From positions 1 to 25,036 of IMG/VR virus record IMGVR_UViG_3300020421_000130: a stretch of 25,036 nucleotides of DNA. One strand, given 5' to 3'. The translations under genes and the position numbers were made by a program. Every line of letters starts with the position of its first letter. The first letter of the stretch is position 1. Below the pieces are notes generated by a model. The model ran no database searches, was not told the DNA's origin, and saw only the letters and a program-made list of their open reading frames with translations. The DNA comes from a virus. Positions 1 through 9,514 of this stretch are shown here, one piece after another.

Positions 1-167
1 AAACCCATTACTTGCATTGTTTCCTGCTGTTTATAATAAAGTTTACAAAAACACTTAGCAATATTTCTAAGTTCTTCGAGATCACTACAACTATCTATTT
101 CACCGGACAACTTAGTATATTCAAAACTTTTAGAAAGATTATCTAAACTAATATCATTTGGGTCCAT
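1..167 (-). CDS. Small conserved phage protein, start only (cut by window edge)
   Basis: The reading frame opens at ATG 167-165 and stays open to base 1, giving at least 55 residues that begin MDPNDISLDNLSKSFEYTKL. A strong Shine-Dalgarno sequence, AAGGAG, lies 7 bases upstream of the ATG (plus-strand ctcctt, 175-180) inside the preceding gene, and the start overlaps that gene's end by 14 bases. The visible part is charged and probably helical, with a Cys pair (KCFCKLYY) and a KQQET stretch near the cut. From memory, small proteins with a similar LSKxFEYEK...LRxxxKxxxKLYxKQQE pattern follow the large structural genes in T4-like cyanophages, but no function is known to me. The gene is real on ribosome site, overlap and codon continuity; its role is unknown. 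Confidence 0.75.
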   Translation of the reverse strand, partial: MDPNDISLDNLSKSFEYTKLSGEIDSCSDLEELRNIAKCFCKLYYKQQETMQVMG

Positions 168-378
168 TGATTAACTCCTTTAATAGTGATTTAATTTCGT
201 TAATATCATCTTTCATACTAGCAACTTCTTCCTCAATTGTTTGTACTTTTTGATGCTCTTTATTATTCACCTCACGTCTTGCAATGTATTTTTCATGATC
301 TAAAGAATTCATATTTAATATCGCTCCAGTATGCGGATCTCGCCTAAGATCCGCGTGATCTTTTACCTTATACATCAT
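154..378 (-). CDS. Small hypothetical protein with C-terminal coiled coil, 74 aa
   Basis: The gene starts at ATG 378-376, whose last two bases and the following A form part of the TGA stop of the preceding 2515-residue gene (ATGA overlap), so translation is probably coupled. A second ATG follows immediately (375-373) and could be the true start, since the protein would then begin MYKVKDHADLRRDPHTGAIL. There is no clear Shine-Dalgarno sequence. The N-terminal half is basic. The C-terminal half (about residues 40-70) is a heptad-like run of V/I/L with E/K (QTIEEEVASMKDDINEIKSL), suggesting a short coiled coil. From memory, small MYKV-type proteins of this layout are common in T4-like cyanophages just after the DUF4815 structural gene. 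An assembly or structural accessory role is inference only. A perfect 8-base inverted repeat lies early in the coding sequence (333-354). Confidence 0.8.
   Translation of the reverse strand: MMYKVKDHADLRRDPHTGAILNMNSLDHEKYIARREVNNKEHQKVQTIEEEVASMKDDINEIKSLLKELINGPK
333..354. repeat. Perfect 8-bp inverted repeat (hairpin) near a gene start
   Basis: GCGGATCT at 333-340 is the exact reverse complement of AGATCCGC at 347-354, with a 6-base loop. In the minus-strand mRNA the stem lies about 25 to 46 bases into the 74-residue gene. It is GC-richer than its surroundings. There is no U-tract after it in the minus-strand direction, so a simple intrinsic terminator is unlikely. It may be an mRNA structure affecting stability or coupled translation, or chance. 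Confidence 0.5.
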
Positions 379-3300
379 GCTAAAGCTAGAACTCTAAGAT
401 CTTTAATTCTTGGAACATAAGTTTGATTTGTTCCAGTAAGTAAAATCTTAATTCTATAAGATCTAAATGTTGGTAATTGTTCAACACTAAACGTGTGCTC
501 TTTGAATTCGATGGATCCACTATCAAATCCGAATGTAGGAGTCTTACCTACAAGCACATCTGGATCTCCGTTGTTGTTAGCAGCATCAATAATTTGACCT
601 CTAGAATTAATATTTTTGTATCCAGGGAATGGAACAAAGATTGGATTAAATCCATCTTTATTACTTATGGCATAGAATGCTTTAATTCCAGAATAATCAT
701 TGATGTGAGCATCAAGAATAATTTTGAGAGAAGTTGCAGGATTCGTCAATTTAATTTCTTTTGAAATATACTGACAAGCTGTTGGATCGTCAAAAACTCC
801 GTTTACTCTTGAATCTGTTGCAACATCAACTATTACATCATTTACTCTATTAGAGGAAAGAATGGTGCTAACTCTTTGACCATCAAGAACAGGTGAAATA
901 TGAGAATCAGTTGTTACCATATTGACTCTCATTTGAAGAGATTTAGATCCTTCAATATTAACCAATTTAACATCTTCATTTACCTTAGAATAAATCATTC
1001 TAGTAGAATCAAGATAGTTTGGTGAATTAACTACCAGAGGTTCAAATCCATTATCAACATAAGGAATTTCATTGCCACTAATACTCTTACCGGTAACAGT
1101 TCTTACTTCTGCACTAATAGAAGTTCCTCTTGTAGTTACATTCTGAACAATTGGTGTAATAATCTCAAAGGGCATGTTTTGAGTTGCCTTGATCTTAGTT
1201 CCACCAGAAGACTTAGTTGCACCAATATAAAGTTTTGGATGACCAACATCATTGCTTCTGTCATCATTTTCAGAGTTGAACTTCTCAGACATATCTAACT
1301 TAATATTGTAAGAATCATAAGTAATCGAGTTTCCGATAGAAACTTCACTTAATGTGTGAGTTTTATTGATTCTACTTAAGTTAACTCCACCAAGTTCATA
1401 CTTAAATACTGGAGTTCCAACGGGATATGTGACTGAATTTGTTCCTCTTATAATATTACCACCAATACTATTGCCAGTGACTGAGGTATATTCAATTATT
1501 TCTTCACCAATCATAAGATAACCAGTATTGGTTGTGCCAACACCAACATTTTCAAAAGATGTGAAGTTAGTGGCATTATCAACAGATAGTCCACTAGTTG
1601 AATCTGATGCATAAGATGCACTCAGTTTTGTTGGTTTGATGTCAGGAGAAACTCCAGAAATAATAACTCTATTATCAGTGAAATACATTCCATGATTTTG
1701 ATGATTCACTTTCAAGTGAAGTCCGTCAGTGTCAACATTGATAGTTGAAACTTGAACATCACCGCCTACTCCTCCAGGAAGACCATAATTAAGTTCAGTT
1801 GTAATTCCTGCACTATTGACATACATCATAGTTTTTGCAGCACCAACTGCAAACTCACCTTGAACATTTTCAAATATAAGTTCATTGGTTTGACCAATAC
1901 CAGTGACTGTGAGTCTTACATTTCTACCAACGGATGCGTTACCGATGGTTGTAATTCCAAGAACATCACCGACTTGATATCCATTACCGCCTGCGTTGCT
2001 AATGGTTGCACCACTTGCAACTATGACTCCATCAGAAACGGTAATTTCAGCCTGAGCACCTCTACCATTACCACTCAGAGTAACAAGATTAACTCCAGTA
2101 AAAGTAAGTGATCCGTCATTTGGAGTCAGACCAATACCAGCATTTGAAATTGTCAGATTACCAACAGCAGTTCCTGCAGTTCCAACCAAGTCGCCAGTTG
2201 CATTAGTTGTTTGTTGTGAGAAAGTATTACCAAGTTCATATCCAGAATCTGCAACTGTAGTTCCAAGACCAACTCTAATCTTTCTGGAACTAAGTTCAAT
2301 TGCATCAGGTTGAAGAGTTGGAATTTGTCTATTACCCTCAGTCAGTTCAGGACTATAGAATTCTACAGTTCCAGAATCAATAAAGTCCGCTCTATACATT
2401 ATAAACTTAAGATCTTCCCATTGACTTGCTTCCCAAGTCGATGCGTTTTGAGACTTAAACAAAGATCCAAGATATGGTTGATTGGAGATAAAGGTGTCAC
2501 TAAGGAGATCATTCTCACCAATTCTTGAGATGTAGACGCTATACTTAGTTGAGTTAGATGCAAGAGCAATTGCATATTCTTGACCACCTTCTAAGAAAAC
2601 AGGAGCCTTAAATTCAATTGTAGTTGCAACTGATCCATCATCAGAAAGATCAATATCTGCGGGATCAATAACAATTTCAGAGAAGGGAAGAATTTTTTGA
2701 GTTGGGAATCCATTCTCCATGGTTCTAAGTTGGAATACCAAAGGAACATCATTATCGTCTTTTGTTCTAAAGTAAACATCACACTTGGTAACGAATACTC
2801 CTGTTTCCTCTTCAACTAAGAAAGATTGTGCAAGAGGGTCATACCATCCAACAATATTATCTTGAGAAGATTGATTAACAACTTGAGATCCTACAACTTC
2901 CGTTCCAAGATTTCTGTTTACGTTTCTTTCTTGGAATTCTTGTCTTTGTTCTACTCTTGCGTTTCTTACCGAAATAATATTTTCTTGAACTGTTTCAAGT
3001 GTTCCTGAAGCAGTAAACCCTTCTTCAGCAATAGTTGTTGCTACGTTGGGATCATTATCAATATCATTGGTAAGAGTAAAAACTTTAGTTCCTGTTTCAA
3101 ATCTTGGATGAGTAAGAACGTTTGGATCTGGAATAAAGAAACTACCAGTTAGATTTGCTGCAAGATCAGAGATAAGTCTTACGTTTGTAATCGTTGCTTC
3201 TGCACCACTAGTTGATCCCTTAAGAACCATTCCTTCTGCAACATAACCGCTATATTGTCCCTGCGCCTCATTAGACAGAGAGAATGTATCAACATTCAAG

Positions 3301-6300
3301 ATAGTTGAAGTTGCAGAATATACGGAAGGAAGGGGAGATCCAATATAAGGATTCTCTCTAAAAACCTGATCAGGTGCATTATATTCGCCTTCTCTGTGAT
3401 TGGATTGAGAAACTCTAAATGTAATTCTTGGTCTGTTTCCTCTTTCAACTGGACCAAGACCAGTATCAACCATTCTACCAACAACAGTTTCACCAATCTG
3501 GAATGTTCCAGATGCCATTTCAATCTCAAGGAGTTTAGGTACACAATACTTGGTTACATTTTCACCATCAAAGAAACCATACATTTGAGTTAGGGGCTTC
3601 ATTCTCTTAGAAACAAACTCAATGTTTCTTGATCTCATAGTTGCAATCAGGTCTCTACTTACAGTTCTGTCTCCAACAGACTCTCTATCAAACTGTTCAG
3701 TAACAACTGTTTGTAAACCAGTTCTTGATTCAACTCCAGTTTGAATAGTTTCTCTTAATGTGTCCTCTATAGTAGTTGTAGTTGTAGTTTCAAGAATTCT
3801 TGCAGGGTTTCCAAAACCTCCACTAAAGTTATTAATCCAACCACCAACACCTCTTCTACCACCCGTTGAAGACTGAGTTCTTCTTACTGTAGTATCATTA
3901 AATTCAAATCCAGTCCAGTTAGTTTCCCAAGCGTTCCAAACGATAGGAGCAAAACCAGTTTGTGGATCAAGATTTTCTGTCCTCCTCAACATTTCAACTG
4001 TTGAACTATAGTCACCCTCAACATCGATGACTTTAGCTTCAAGTCTCACAGTGTCTACCCAGGTATCAGAGGCAGGGGTAAGTTCCATAGTCCCTTGCCA
4101 GAAACTAATTAAGAAAGGAGTAACACTTTCAGTTCTAGTAGCAAATGGTTGATTAATATATTCAACTTCGCTATAGTCAAGTGTAATTACATCATTTGCC
4201 TTTCTAATATTATTACCCTCAATAGTGGCAAAATTAAGATCTGCTGTTAAATCAGTATCAACAACAGGGCCAAAGATGAGATCAACAGAGTTTGTATAAT
4301 GTCTTGGTCTTAACTCTTTATGTGCCCTATCAATACTATTTTTAATTTTAAGTCCATCTTCTTGAGCTGTAAATCCAGTAAAATTATCAACGAAGAAACC
4401 AGACTTAAATCTATTCAAACCATCAGCATCTGCAACAAACATATTTGCAGTGGTAGTTTCTAAAGTAGAAAGAGATGTATAATATTCAAGATTTGAAATT
4501 CTATTTTCAAGTTTCTTGATATCTGTCATTCTAAATCTCTTATGTTCTAAGAATCTAAGAGATGCTTGCTTAACATTATATAAGAATGGAGGTAAAGTAA
4601 TTTCAGCAACTTCAAGTGCTTCATCAATTGGGTTTGGTCTTTGAGGAAGTTCTGATGGAGTTCCATATACAACTTGAAACTTACCTTTTTTGTCTAAGAA
4701 TACTCTGTCAATTCTACCAAGATAATGGGAGAATGTTGTAAGAATTGCCTCATCAGATGCTAAAGCGTTAGTTGCAGAGTTTCCTGCAGCATTAAATGTT
4801 CTTCCAAGGAATTCTAGTGGAGATCTGCTACCCTCAGATGCAGTATATTCAGAAACTCTTGGACGGATATCAATTATATCAGAGTTTGCAAATCCATTTA
4901 CAGATTTAATCTGAGTCGCATAATCAAAATTTTTGTAAGATTCTACTGTTGTAATGTCACCATTATCAGTGGATTCATAAGAAGCACTCAGATAATAGAT
5001 TTTAAGTTTCTTAGCAGGTGCTATAGATCCTTCTTTTCTTTCCAGTCTTGCATGATCGTAGAAAGTTTCTTCTTGACCAGTTCTAAACTTAAAGTTGCCG
5101 GAAATGTCAAAACTATCAGAATTTAAAGTTGAGACAATTCCTTGAATTCCCGTCTCTTGGAAGGTAACAGTTTCACCCTCTACAAACTGAATATCATTCT
5201 TATAAATGAACGAAATCTGGCCTGAAGTTAGTTTTTCTGCAACAATTGCCTCAGATCCCGTTGTTTCGCCAATAAAGGACTCCCCAACTAACAATTCAGC
5301 AGTAGTTGTAGATGTACTGTTGATGTTAGATAAAGTGACTTTAGGTGCAGTCGCATCATTCGTATCCGCAGATTCAAATACGCCATGAATCTCAATAACA
5401 TCTGGAACATTCAAAGAGATTGTATGATCTTGAACTCTTGTTCCATATGGATAGTTTCCATGAGAAAGTCCATCATTTAGAGTTGTAGATCCAGTGCCAG
5501 ATGCTTGATTGTTTGACTTGTCAACAATTAGAGTCTTGACTCTGTTTTTGATTTTAATCTTAGATGTTGGTTTTACTTTTTTAAGTGATGCAATTAAAGT
5601 AGCACCAGTATCATTAGAACCAAGACCATATATGTTCAGTCCAGTTCCTGCAGTATTGACTTCAATTTTATCTGAAGATAAAGCTTCTGTAGTTCCGTCA
5701 GATCTGATAAGTGCATATCTCTCTTCATCAAATGGTAAGAAAGATTCATTTGCATCTGCAGTAATTTGAGAGGAAAGTTGATTAGAAGTAATGTCAACAC
5801 TAAATGTTTTTCTTACGGTAAGACTTGCATCACTAAGATCGACAGTAGCGATATCAGTTTTAGGTAGTAATGTATAAAGAGTATTATCGGAAGATGAATC
5901 AAGTTTTGTAGTTACTAATCTAAAGTCACTAACATCAATACTTGATGTTGGGAGAGATCCTGCTACAACTCCAGGAACCGGAGTAACTGCTTCGATTGCA
6001 ATAGTATTAGTGCCAACACTTGTCACTCTGGACATTGTTGGATCGGTCAGAGTTGCTGATGAGTTTGTATATTCTACAAGATCGCCAACTGTAAACGCTG
6101 CAGGGAAAGAATTATTAGAACTTCTTACTGTACTAACACCACCAGATGAAGCAGTAATAGTTGCCACACCAACAACAATTGATGGTGACTGAATAACATC
6201 AGCATTGAAAGTGTTAATGCCAGTGTTACCATCATTGGTTGCATATACTGACTTAACATCTGCTAATGTGTGTGCTGTTACTGCAATTGCAATTCTTCCA

Positions 6301-7922
6301 TCAGGCACACCATCAAAAATAAGAGATTCATTTTGTATAAAATCTCCTTCTACCTCATACACTGTCAGTGCGGTTCCTACAGTTACGGCATCTTTTAGGA
6401 ATCCAGTAGCACCACTATTAGATCCTTTAATAAAGGTTGGAACAGAAAGGGTGGTTGATTGATTAAGAGACAGATGAGTTACGGTCTGTACGTCATATAA
6501 TGCAATATCCCATTCATTTAAACTGCTATTGTTAGCGTCATATGATCCAGATTCTAATCTGTAGTCATAAACTCTTGCAACACCAATTTCTTTACCAACT
6601 GCTGAGGTGTCAGATGATACACCAACCCTTTGATCTCTAAGACTGAGAACATATGTATTACCAATTCCAATATCAGGTGCTCTAAGAGTTCTGTTTACTC
6701 TCAGAGTTGGACCAGTATTGTATATGATGGACTGATCTTCGATAGTCTTTGTTGTTCTTGGTTTTGGAACATCAATGAATGTTGGATTTGCAGTTTCAAT
6801 ATCATATCCACGAACAAATGCTCTACCTGGAGAAAACTTATAAAGTGCTAGATCATCAGTTGGAACCTGACCACTATAAGTTAGTTGTTGTGCATTAAAT
6901 ACACCCCTATTACCTCTTCCATTGTTTAGAGATTCATGAACAGAAACGTCAAATGCTTTAACATAATAATCACCAGATTCTGCAAATGTTCTTCTTGCAA
7001 GTATATCAGTCCAATCTTTAAATCCTGGTCCTCCACCAAGATCACCTCTTCTGGTTGGTGATTTTATATTGCCGTCTTCAATAATAGATAATTCGACAAA
7101 CTGATCGTCGTTATAATCAGTTAATGGTTTTTTGAAAAGACTCACAGATATTTTTAGTCTATCTGCACCCGGTGCAGAGTAGTTATTAAATCCCTGAGAA
7201 TTGTCATTTAAAGTTTCGTCTGCATCAGCGTTGACAATTTCTTCAGTAACCTGAAGACCAACTCTATAGTTTGGGCTAGTTCCGTACTGATCTAAAAGGA
7301 GAGTTTCAGTTTGAACATTTACAAAATAACCCCTAACAAAATATACTCCTTCTTGAATCTGAAATGCAGATCCAGTTGCGGATGCATCGGATGCAATAGC
7401 ATTTGCAAAAGGTGCTCCAGCAGCAATTGTTGAATTTCCAAGTAATCCTGATGAAATAACCTGATTGCAAGTTAAAGACTCTCCATCAGAGAAAGTCTGA
7501 GTTGAATTATTTGTTGTGCTTGAGTTTAAGTAATTAATATAAAGGGTAAGATTTCCCCTCTCAGAATTTTCTGGTAAAAGTACTTTATCAACAACAGCAC
7601 TTACTCCAGACAATTCTCCAGTAATTTTTGTCCCAACTAATTGTTCAGCATACGCAGCAACAGGAACCCCAAGATATGTGTTTTGCAGTTGAACGCAATA
7701 ATATAATTGAGAGTATCCAGTATTCCCTGGAATTACTTTTGCACCTTCTTTAAAGAAATGCTGACCAAACCTTTCAATCTGATTCTGCAGAATAGACTGT
7801 AAAGTAGTTAATTCCCTCGCCTGTACTGGATATCCCGGTTTAAATAAAACTTTATGGAAATCGTTAGCAGAATCAAAGTCGTCAAAATATGGGGCTACAT
7901 TGAGATTTGTTTGCTGAGACAT
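375..7922 (-). CDS. Very large DUF4815-type tail/baseplate structural protein, 2515 aa
   Basis: The start is ATG 7922, 6 bases after the gp8 stop. The N-terminus (residues 8-66) carries the block I associate with DUF4815 phage proteins: PYFDDFDSANDFHKVLFKPG, then YPVQARELTTLQSILQNQIE and HFFKEGAKVIPG. A helical stretch follows near residues 1120-1150 (LEHKRFRMTDIKKLENRISN). Around 1442 is the conserved block MKPLTQMYGFFDGENVTKYC, and at about 1700-1755 comes YDPLAQSFLVEEETGVFVTK then CDVYFRTKDD, both recurrent in phage fibre or adhesin-like proteins. A GGNGY strand and an IGEEIIEY...IIRGTN module (about 2133-2175) occur in the C-terminal third. The C-terminus ends FRSYRIKILLTGTNQ...LRVLALA, a conserved ending in cyanophage homologues as I recall. 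Its place after gp8 corresponds to T4 genes 9-12, so a peripheral baseplate or fibre-attachment role is likely but inferred. Confidence 0.9.
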   Translation of the reverse strand: MSQQTNLNVAPYFDDFDSANDFHKVLFKPGYPVQARELTTLQSILQNQIERFGQHFFKEGAKVIPGNTGYSQLYYCVQLQNTYLGVPVAAYAEQLVGTKITGELSGVSAVVDKVLLPENSERGNLTLYINYLNSSTTNNSTQTFSDGESLTCNQVISSGLLGNSTIAAGAPFANAIASDASATGSAFQIQEGVYFVRGYFVNVQTETLLLDQYGTSPNYRVGLQVTEEIVNADADETLNDNSQGFNNYSAPGADRLKISVSLFKKPLTDYNDDQFVELSIIEDGNIKSPTRRGDLGGGPGFKDWTDILARRTFAESGDYYVKAFDVSVHESLNNGRGNRGVFNAQQLTYSGQVPTDDLALYKFSPGRAFVRGYDIETANPTFIDVPKPRTTKTIEDQSIIYNTGPTLRVNRTLRAPDIGIGNTYVLSLRDQRVGVSSDTSAVGKEIGVARVYDYRLESGSYDANNSSLNEWDIALYDVQTVTHLSLNQSTTLSVPTFIKGSNSGATGFLKDAVTVGTALTVYEVEGDFIQNESLIFDGVPDGRIAIAVTAHTLADVKSVYATNDGNTGINTFNADVIQSPSIVVGVATITASSGGVSTVRSSNNSFPAAFTVGDLVEYTNSSATLTDPTMSRVTSVGTNTIAIEAVTPVPGVVAGSLPTSSIDVSDFRLVTTKLDSSSDNTLYTLLPKTDIATVDLSDASLTVRKTFSVDITSNQLSSQITADANESFLPFDEERYALIRSDGTTEALSSDKIEVNTAGTGLNIYGLGSNDTGATLIASLKKVKPTSKIKIKNRVKTLIVDKSNNQASGTGSTTLNDGLSHGNYPYGTRVQDHTISLNVPDVIEIHGVFESADTNDATAPKVTLSNINSTSTTTAELLVGESFIGETTGSEAIVAEKLTSGQISFIYKNDIQFVEGETVTFQETGIQGIVSTLNSDSFDISGNFKFRTGQEETFYDHARLERKEGSIAPAKKLKIYYLSASYESTDNGDITTVESYKNFDYATQIKSVNGFANSDIIDIRPRVSEYTASEGSRSPLEFLGRTFNAAGNSATNALASDEAILTTFSHYLGRIDRVFLDKKGKFQVVYGTPSELPQRPNPIDEALEVAEITLPPFLYNVKQASLRFLEHKRFRMTDIKKLENRISNLEYYTSLSTLETTTANMFVADADGLNRFKSGFFVDNFTGFTAQEDGLKIKNSIDRAHKELRPRHYTNSVDLIFGPVVDTDLTADLNFATIEGNNIRKANDVITLDYSEVEYINQPFATRTESVTPFLISFWQGTMELTPASDTWVDTVRLEAKVIDVEGDYSSTVEMLRRTENLDPQTGFAPIVWNAWETNWTGFEFNDTTVRRTQSSTGGRRGVGGWINNFSGGFGNPARILETTTTTTIEDTLRETIQTGVESRTGLQTVVTEQFDRESVGDRTVSRDLIATMRSRNIEFVSKRMKPLTQMYGFFDGENVTKYCVPKLLEIEMASGTFQIGETVVGRMVDTGLGPVERGNRPRITFRVSQSNHREGEYNAPDQVFRENPYIGSPLPSVYSATSTILNVDTFSLSNEAQGQYSGYVAEGMVLKGSTSGAEATITNVRLISDLAANLTGSFFIPDPNVLTHPRFETGTKVFTLTNDIDNDPNVATTIAEEGFTASGTLETVQENIISVRNARVEQRQEFQERNVNRNLGTEVVGSQVVNQSSQDNIVGWYDPLAQSFLVEEETGVFVTKCDVYFRTKDDNDVPLVFQLRTMENGFPTQKILPFSEIVIDPADIDLSDDGSVATTIEFKAPVFLEGGQEYAIALASNSTKYSVYISRIGENDLLSDTFISNQPYLGSLFKSQNASTWEASQWEDLKFIMYRADFIDSGTVEFYSPELTEGNRQIPTLQPDAIELSSRKIRVGLGTTVADSGYELGNTFSQQTTNATGDLVGTAGTAVGNLTISNAGIGLTPNDGSLTFTGVNLVTLSGNGRGAQAEITVSDGVIVASGATISNAGGNGYQVGDVLGITTIGNASVGRNVRLTVTGIGQTNELIFENVQGEFAVGAAKTMMYVNSAGITTELNYGLPGGVGGDVQVSTINVDTDGLHLKVNHQNHGMYFTDNRVIISGVSPDIKPTKLSASYASDSTSGLSVDNATNFTSFENVGVGTTNTGYLMIGEEIIEYTSVTGNSIGGNIIRGTNSVTYPVGTPVFKYELGGVNLSRINKTHTLSEVSIGNSITYDSYNIKLDMSEKFNSENDDRSNDVGHPKLYIGATKSSGGTKIKATQNMPFEIITPIVQNVTTRGTSISAEVRTVTGKSISGNEIPYVDNGFEPLVVNSPNYLDSTRMIYSKVNEDVKLVNIEGSKSLQMRVNMVTTDSHISPVLDGQRVSTILSSNRVNDVIVDVATDSRVNGVFDDPTACQYISKEIKLTNPATSLKIILDAHINDYSGIKAFYAISNKDGFNPIFVPFPGYKNINSRGQIIDAANNNGDPDVLVGKTPTFGFDSGSIEFKEHTFSVEQLPTFRSYRIKILLTGTNQTYVPRIKDLRVLALA

Positions 7923-7928
7923 AATTCT

Positions 7929-9479
7929 TTAGAACTGCAAAATGATTTTGATATCTTCTTTTTGGTTAGATGATCTGGTAATTGAAGGTCTGTTATCTAC
8001 GTAGATAATATTACCTGCATGTTTTTTAACTTCAGGACCTGCAACCCCACTGGTAAATGACTGACCAAGATAATATGTTTTATTATTTATTATGGTTGAG
8101 ATACCGCTAAAGGATGTATCAATTGCCAAATTAGATCCACTCGTTGGAATAATGGTTAAACTTCCACCGGACTCTGGTGCTGCGGTAAATGATTTCAAAT
8201 CAAATCCATACGTAGGATTTGTTAAAGCAGTTCCTACAGTGTTAAAACCTGCAAGAGATCTATCTTGCCAATACTTTAAAACTCCTGTTGTTGCATCATA
8301 ATTTACAACTCTACCAACAGCAGTGCTACCAGTAGCAACTGTTTGAGTAAAATATGAATCTGCCGTAAATGAAGCAGAACTATAACCAGTTCCGGTTAGT
8401 TTTAATGCGTTAAGAGCACTTGCTTTATCTGAAGTTAAAACCGTACCTGCTGTTACTTCTGGATTTTCTACAACACCAACTCTTGCAATTTGATTACCAG
8501 TTACAAAATCTGGATTTTCATTATCATTTTCAATTCTTGAATATAAAAGAACATTGAATGCTCCAAGTTCTCTGTAAATGTCTGCTCCATGACCTCCCTG
8601 TGGAGACATGATTACATCAAATGTTGGGATGGTTGTTCCCGTTGGAACTCCACCAGAACTAAGATTTAAACTGCCAAAAGAATATCCCGATCCTTGATTA
8701 GAAACTGTTACTCCACTAACTTTAGAATCAGCACCGACAGTTAAAGTGCATTCTGCTCCAGAACCATCACCTTCGATTGGAACTCTTGTATAAGTTTGAT
8801 TTGCTGTTCCGAGACCAACTCCATCATTAGTTACAGTAACAATTTTGATTGATCCATCTACAGCATTATCTCTAACAGTTGCATTATCACTTGAAGATGA
8901 CCAATTAGCAGGGACAGGCATAAAATCTGTTGATTCAAATTTTACAACCTCATTTGGTTTAATTGTATAAAGATACTTCCAAACATATCCATCACCACTA
9001 GACCCGGCAGATCTTGGTTCTAAATCTGTGAATAAAGGTTCATCCAAAGAAGGTTTGCCATTTGGATTATTTGGATCTGTTCCATTTTGCAAACAAATAT
9101 AAACTCTAAAGTCACTATTCATTACATAGTAAAATGCAGAATATAGATTTGTGGCACCGGATACGGCTGCGGTATTGGTCACACTATAATCATGTCGATA
9201 CATGTCATAGGTGGTGCCAGAAGTCCAATTTCTTTTAGGAATTACTTGCCTTACGTCAGAAGAGTTAATTTTCTTTAGAGCGATCATGGTATCCCAATAA
9301 TCATTCTCTTCTGAAAAATTATCCTTAGGAGCGGGGGGATTTGTGTCCCAGTCACTTTGATAATCTGATGGATTTGGTAGACCAATAAAAGAATAGTAGG
9401 AATTAGAACTGGAACTAACTCCAGATACAAAATTCTTTGCATTCAATATTCTAATTTGATCAGTTATAATTGCAGCCAT
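7929..9479 (-). CDS. gp8: Baseplate wedge subunit gp8, 516 aa
   Basis: gp8 is a structural component of the T4 baseplate wedge, where it joins gp7, gp10 and gp6. Matches to T4 gp8 as I remember it are clear at both ends. Residues 61-85 give DYWD...VIPKRNW (T4 has a VIPRRDW block). Residues 162-171 give GDGYVWKYLY (T4 GDGYVWEYLF). The last 32 residues give HAGNIIYVDNRPSI...NQKEDIKIILQF (T4 HSGEMIYMENRPPI...EEINILFTF). The protein is about 180 residues longer than T4 gp8 (334). The extra length is in the middle, where at about residues 245-262 there is a VTVSNQGSGYSFG strand of the same type repeated in the giant upstream protein. The gene starts at ATG 9479, 33 bases after the upstream stop, and has no obvious Shine-Dalgarno sequence. 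A late-promoter-like octamer lies in that gap. Confidence 0.95.
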   Translation of the reverse strand: MAAIITDQIRILNAKNFVSGVSSSSNSYYSFIGLPNPSDYQSDWDTNPPAPKDNFSEENDYWDTMIALKKINSSDVRQVIPKRNWTSGTTYDMYRHDYSVTNTAAVSGATNLYSAFYYVMNSDFRVYICLQNGTDPNNPNGKPSLDEPLFTDLEPRSAGSSGDGYVWKYLYTIKPNEVVKFESTDFMPVPANWSSSSDNATVRDNAVDGSIKIVTVTNDGVGLGTANQTYTRVPIEGDGSGAECTLTVGADSKVSGVTVSNQGSGYSFGSLNLSSGGVPTGTTIPTFDVIMSPQGGHGADIYRELGAFNVLLYSRIENDNENPDFVTGNQIARVGVVENPEVTAGTVLTSDKASALNALKLTGTGYSSASFTADSYFTQTVATGSTAVGRVVNYDATTGVLKYWQDRSLAGFNTVGTALTNPTYGFDLKSFTAAPESGGSLTIIPTSGSNLAIDTSFSGISTIINNKTYYLGQSFTSGVAGPEVKKHAGNIIYVDNRPSITRSSNQKEDIKIILQF

Positions 9480-9506
9480 TTTGTGCCAATTTAATGGAGT
9501 TTTTTT

Positions 9507-9514
9507 TATTTATT
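9507..9514 (-). promoter_or_regulatory. Candidate late promoter AATAAATA upstream of gp8
   Basis: The minus strand reads AATAAATA here (plus-strand tatttatt), overlapping the stop codon of the 4157-residue gene and about 28 bases before the gp8 ATG. It fits the NATAAATA form reported for late promoters of the T4-like cyanophage S-PM2 and is one base from the T4 late consensus TATAAATA. The region is AT-rich and the octamer could arise by chance; its position in one of only two real gaps is the main support. Confidence 0.4.

Noticed and set aside
8084-8091. AATAAATA on the minus strand inside gp8, about 160 bases before the DUF4815 gene
   Set aside because: It encodes conserved-looking residues (INNKTYY) and such octamers are expected by chance in AT-rich coding DNA; not called a promoter.
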